Made by a program: the position numbers and the translations under genes. Under the pieces are notes generated by a model that searched no databases, was not told the origin of the DNA, and saw only the letters and a list, made by a program, of their open reading frames with translations. Below, piece by piece: positions 61,860-64,000 of a DNA stretch of 64,000 bases; the first letter of the stretch is position 1, and every line of letters begins with the position of its first letter. Origin of the DNA: Sphagnum compactum (lineage: Eukaryota; Bryophyta; Sphagnopsida; Sphagnales); NCBI GenBank assembly GCA_965153455.1, contig OZ234501.1:11718001-11782000 (forward strand), read 5' to 3'.

Positions 61860-63563
61860 TAGTTTGTAGCCAAAAATATAGAAGAATGATTAAAGATTTG
61901 TGCTTCATATTTGATTTATAACCAAATTTGGCTAAATCTTCTTAAACATGATCGTTACTTTTTATACATCTTCCTATGGATGATTGCCATTTTGCCTGCA
62001 ATAAATAATAATAAATAATAAATAAACAAACAAATAAATAAATATCCTATAAATACTAAAAAAATCCTTTGAAAAGTATATAGGCCGGATCAATTCCAAG
62101 TATTGGAGTGATGATCAAGTAGATTGATGATCGGTTCTAACCCTAAAAAAACTAAATAAATGGGTGTGCAATTTCTTACTTACAACTTCCAGGTTTTGGG
62201 TTCCTCCTACCTACCTACCTACCTACTTACCTACCTACCTACCTACCAATTTACACACATTTGAGAAAAGCCAGCTCCATATGTGCTAAAATTATCCTTT
62301 TGACATTCAAATAAACAAACAAATGAAATGAAATGAAAACAAACATAAATGAATAATAGAATGCCAAAAATCCAAGCTCTACAAAAAAAATAAATAAATA
62401 AATAAATAAAAATAAATAAATATATATATCTTGACTCTCTCTCTCTCTCAATTTACTACCACTACCACCACCACCACTACTACTAGTACTACTACTATTC
62501 CTACTCTGCTATTCAGTGTGCACGGCTATTTGTTTTGCTTGCCAGACAATCAGAAAAAAGGCTTCTAGACTTAGTCAAGGACTTATTTTTCAATAATGAA
62601 GAAGAAGAAGAAGAAGAAGAAGAAGTAGTAATAGTAGTAGTAGGAATAGAAGAAGAAAGAGATGATGGGTTGTGTCCTTTATCTGAATTTTGTTATCACT
62701 TTCCTTTTGTTGACAATTTTGTTGATCTATCTGGCTGGCTGGCTGGCAGCGTGGTATGATATATATGCGGGTTTTGTGTCTTGAAATCTTGCGCGTTGTT
62801 GTTGTTGCCAGTCTACTGCATTCAACCATGTAAGTATAATAATAACTTAACCCAATCTCTCTCTCTTTCTCTTGATGGAGAGAAGATGAGGAATAAGATG
62901 AGGTTTAGAACTGAGTTTTCTGCTTTTGTTTTCCTTGAGTGAGTGATCGGGGGATGTTTGTGTTCTGGCATCTATCTATCTATGTGGGTCTATTTCTCCC
63001 TCACCCAACAAAGCTTTACTAATGATAGAATCGTACATTAACGTACATGTGGAAGTTGCCTCTTTTTTCCATATATACGTTTTGTGTTTAATTAGCATGC
63101 GAACATTAGGTTTTCCTTAGAGATCTTATGTTATAACTTAAAGTAAGAAATTATGTCTTTGTGTTACGTGACAGCTTTTTGATCCTAGGTCTTCTTTGTT
63201 ATTGTTGATTTTGTCATTTTGTTGTTTTGAGTCTCCTTTGAATAGGGTCTTTACGTGATTTTTTTAAATTTTTTTTTGGGTTGATTGTAAGCTTTTGTTT
63301 TCTCTTTGGGTTGTGTCTACTTGTGTTCTCATTTGCCTTGTACTTTTGTTGGATGGGTTCTTATCCTTGATTTTTATTTTCAGAGTTTTTCTTCTTTCGT
63401 GTGTGCAAACATTTTGGGGGTGATAACTTTTATTGCTTATAGCATGTGGAGAGAGGTTTGGTTGGACTGCCCTTGCAAGGCAAACGAACGCTTTCAGTTC
63501 TATCATGCTAGTGGCAAGAGTAAAAAAAGTTTTGACTTCTACATATCAATGATCTCCACTAGA

Positions 63564-63722
63564 AATGCCCAAGAGGCTTTTTACCTCAAAATTTGCAAAG
63601 ATTTCAGCATACTATGAAAATGTTGCCAAGAGGCTTTTTACTTAAAAAATTGCAAAAGATTTCAACATGGTTTGAAAATGCCTAGAGCCTTTTTACACCA
63701 AAATCTGCACACATTTCAACAC
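63564..63722 (+). repeat. About 55-bp tandem repeat, three copies
   Basis: Three diverged copies of GAAAATGCCnAGAGGCTTTTTAC...ATTTCAnCA lie end to end near the right edge of the window. Confidence 0.8.
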
Positions 63723-64000
63723 GATAATTTTCATTCCAAACTCGCCACCAATGATTCATAAAAAAATCTTTTAATCATTGTAATTGACATTCAATCTTTT
63801 GGCAAGTTAATGTATCACGTACGTTAATTTATTTGGTCGTTATATCTTGGGTCAATGATGGTCGGTGGTTGATTTCGTTTATGCATGTTATGTTGGATTT
63901 AACATGTTTTGATATGTGAAGCAAGGAAGGTTATTAGGGTTGCTATGTGTTTTTTAAGGATCTAATGAATTCTAAGTCAGTTCACAAAACATGGGGGTGT

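Larger units (their letters stand above)
60251..64000. other. AT-rich right end with many microsatellites
   Basis: No gene supported. Contents include (AC)n(AT)n at about 61822-61857, (CTAC)n at about 62206-62245, (AAAT)n at about 62385-62420 and (GAA)n at 62598-62625. A balanced segment at 62500-63000 with CT-rich runs and a possible donor (ATG/GTAAGT-like, near 62829) could be the first exon of a plus-strand gene continuing beyond the window, but I cannot identify a protein. Confidence 0.4.

Overview
This is nuclear DNA from a plant. The evidence is two spliceosomal snRNA genes with plant-type promoters, intron-rich genes for plant proteins (ribosomal protein eL6, a TMEM33/Pom33-type membrane protein, an extensin-like receptor kinase), AAACCCTA telo-boxes upstream of eL6, and a plant Helitron. 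I cannot name the species. Moderate intron sizes and AT-rich, microsatellite-rich spacers would fit a bryophyte or another non-seed plant, but that is only an inference.

Layout. 1-6.8 kb: AT-rich spacer with a degenerate 1.1-kb duplication and a 213-bp MITE with terminal inverted repeats. 6.8-13.1 kb: a U6 snRNA gene (minus), a frameshifted remnant of a plant type II pantothenate kinase/DUF89 gene (minus), and a U2 snRNA gene (plus). 16.8-18.4 kb: eL6 in four exons (minus), whose first intron has a GC donor. 21.2-24.9 kb: a nine-exon TMEM33/Pom33 family gene (minus) with a degenerate tandem array upstream. 30.2-30.9 kb: several telo-boxes and a TATA box with no convincing ORF, a possible unannotated transcription unit. 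31.8-36.5 kb: an eight-exon proline-rich receptor-like kinase (minus). Most of the remaining spacer shows only simple repeats.

The most informative part is a pair of Helitrons. A 9.9-kb element (41465-51331) carries a decayed Rep/helicase gene on the minus strand. It has seven in-frame stops, six of them TAG and mostly where CAG is expected, plus a frameshift and a lost Walker A threonine. A 944-bp solo-LTR-like insertion with a perfect 5-bp target duplication interrupts it, and its 5' side carries a captured fragment of the mitochondrial ATP synthase beta gene. A 935-bp non-autonomous relative (59099-60033) sits inside a tandem repeat that supplies the empty site: removing the element restores the repeat unit and places the insertion between A and T. 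Both elements have CTAG 3' ends next to a hairpin and TCTTATATA 5' ends.

The working genes appear unrelated and independently transcribed (translation, ER membrane shaping, cell-surface signalling, splicing). There is no operon-like logic.
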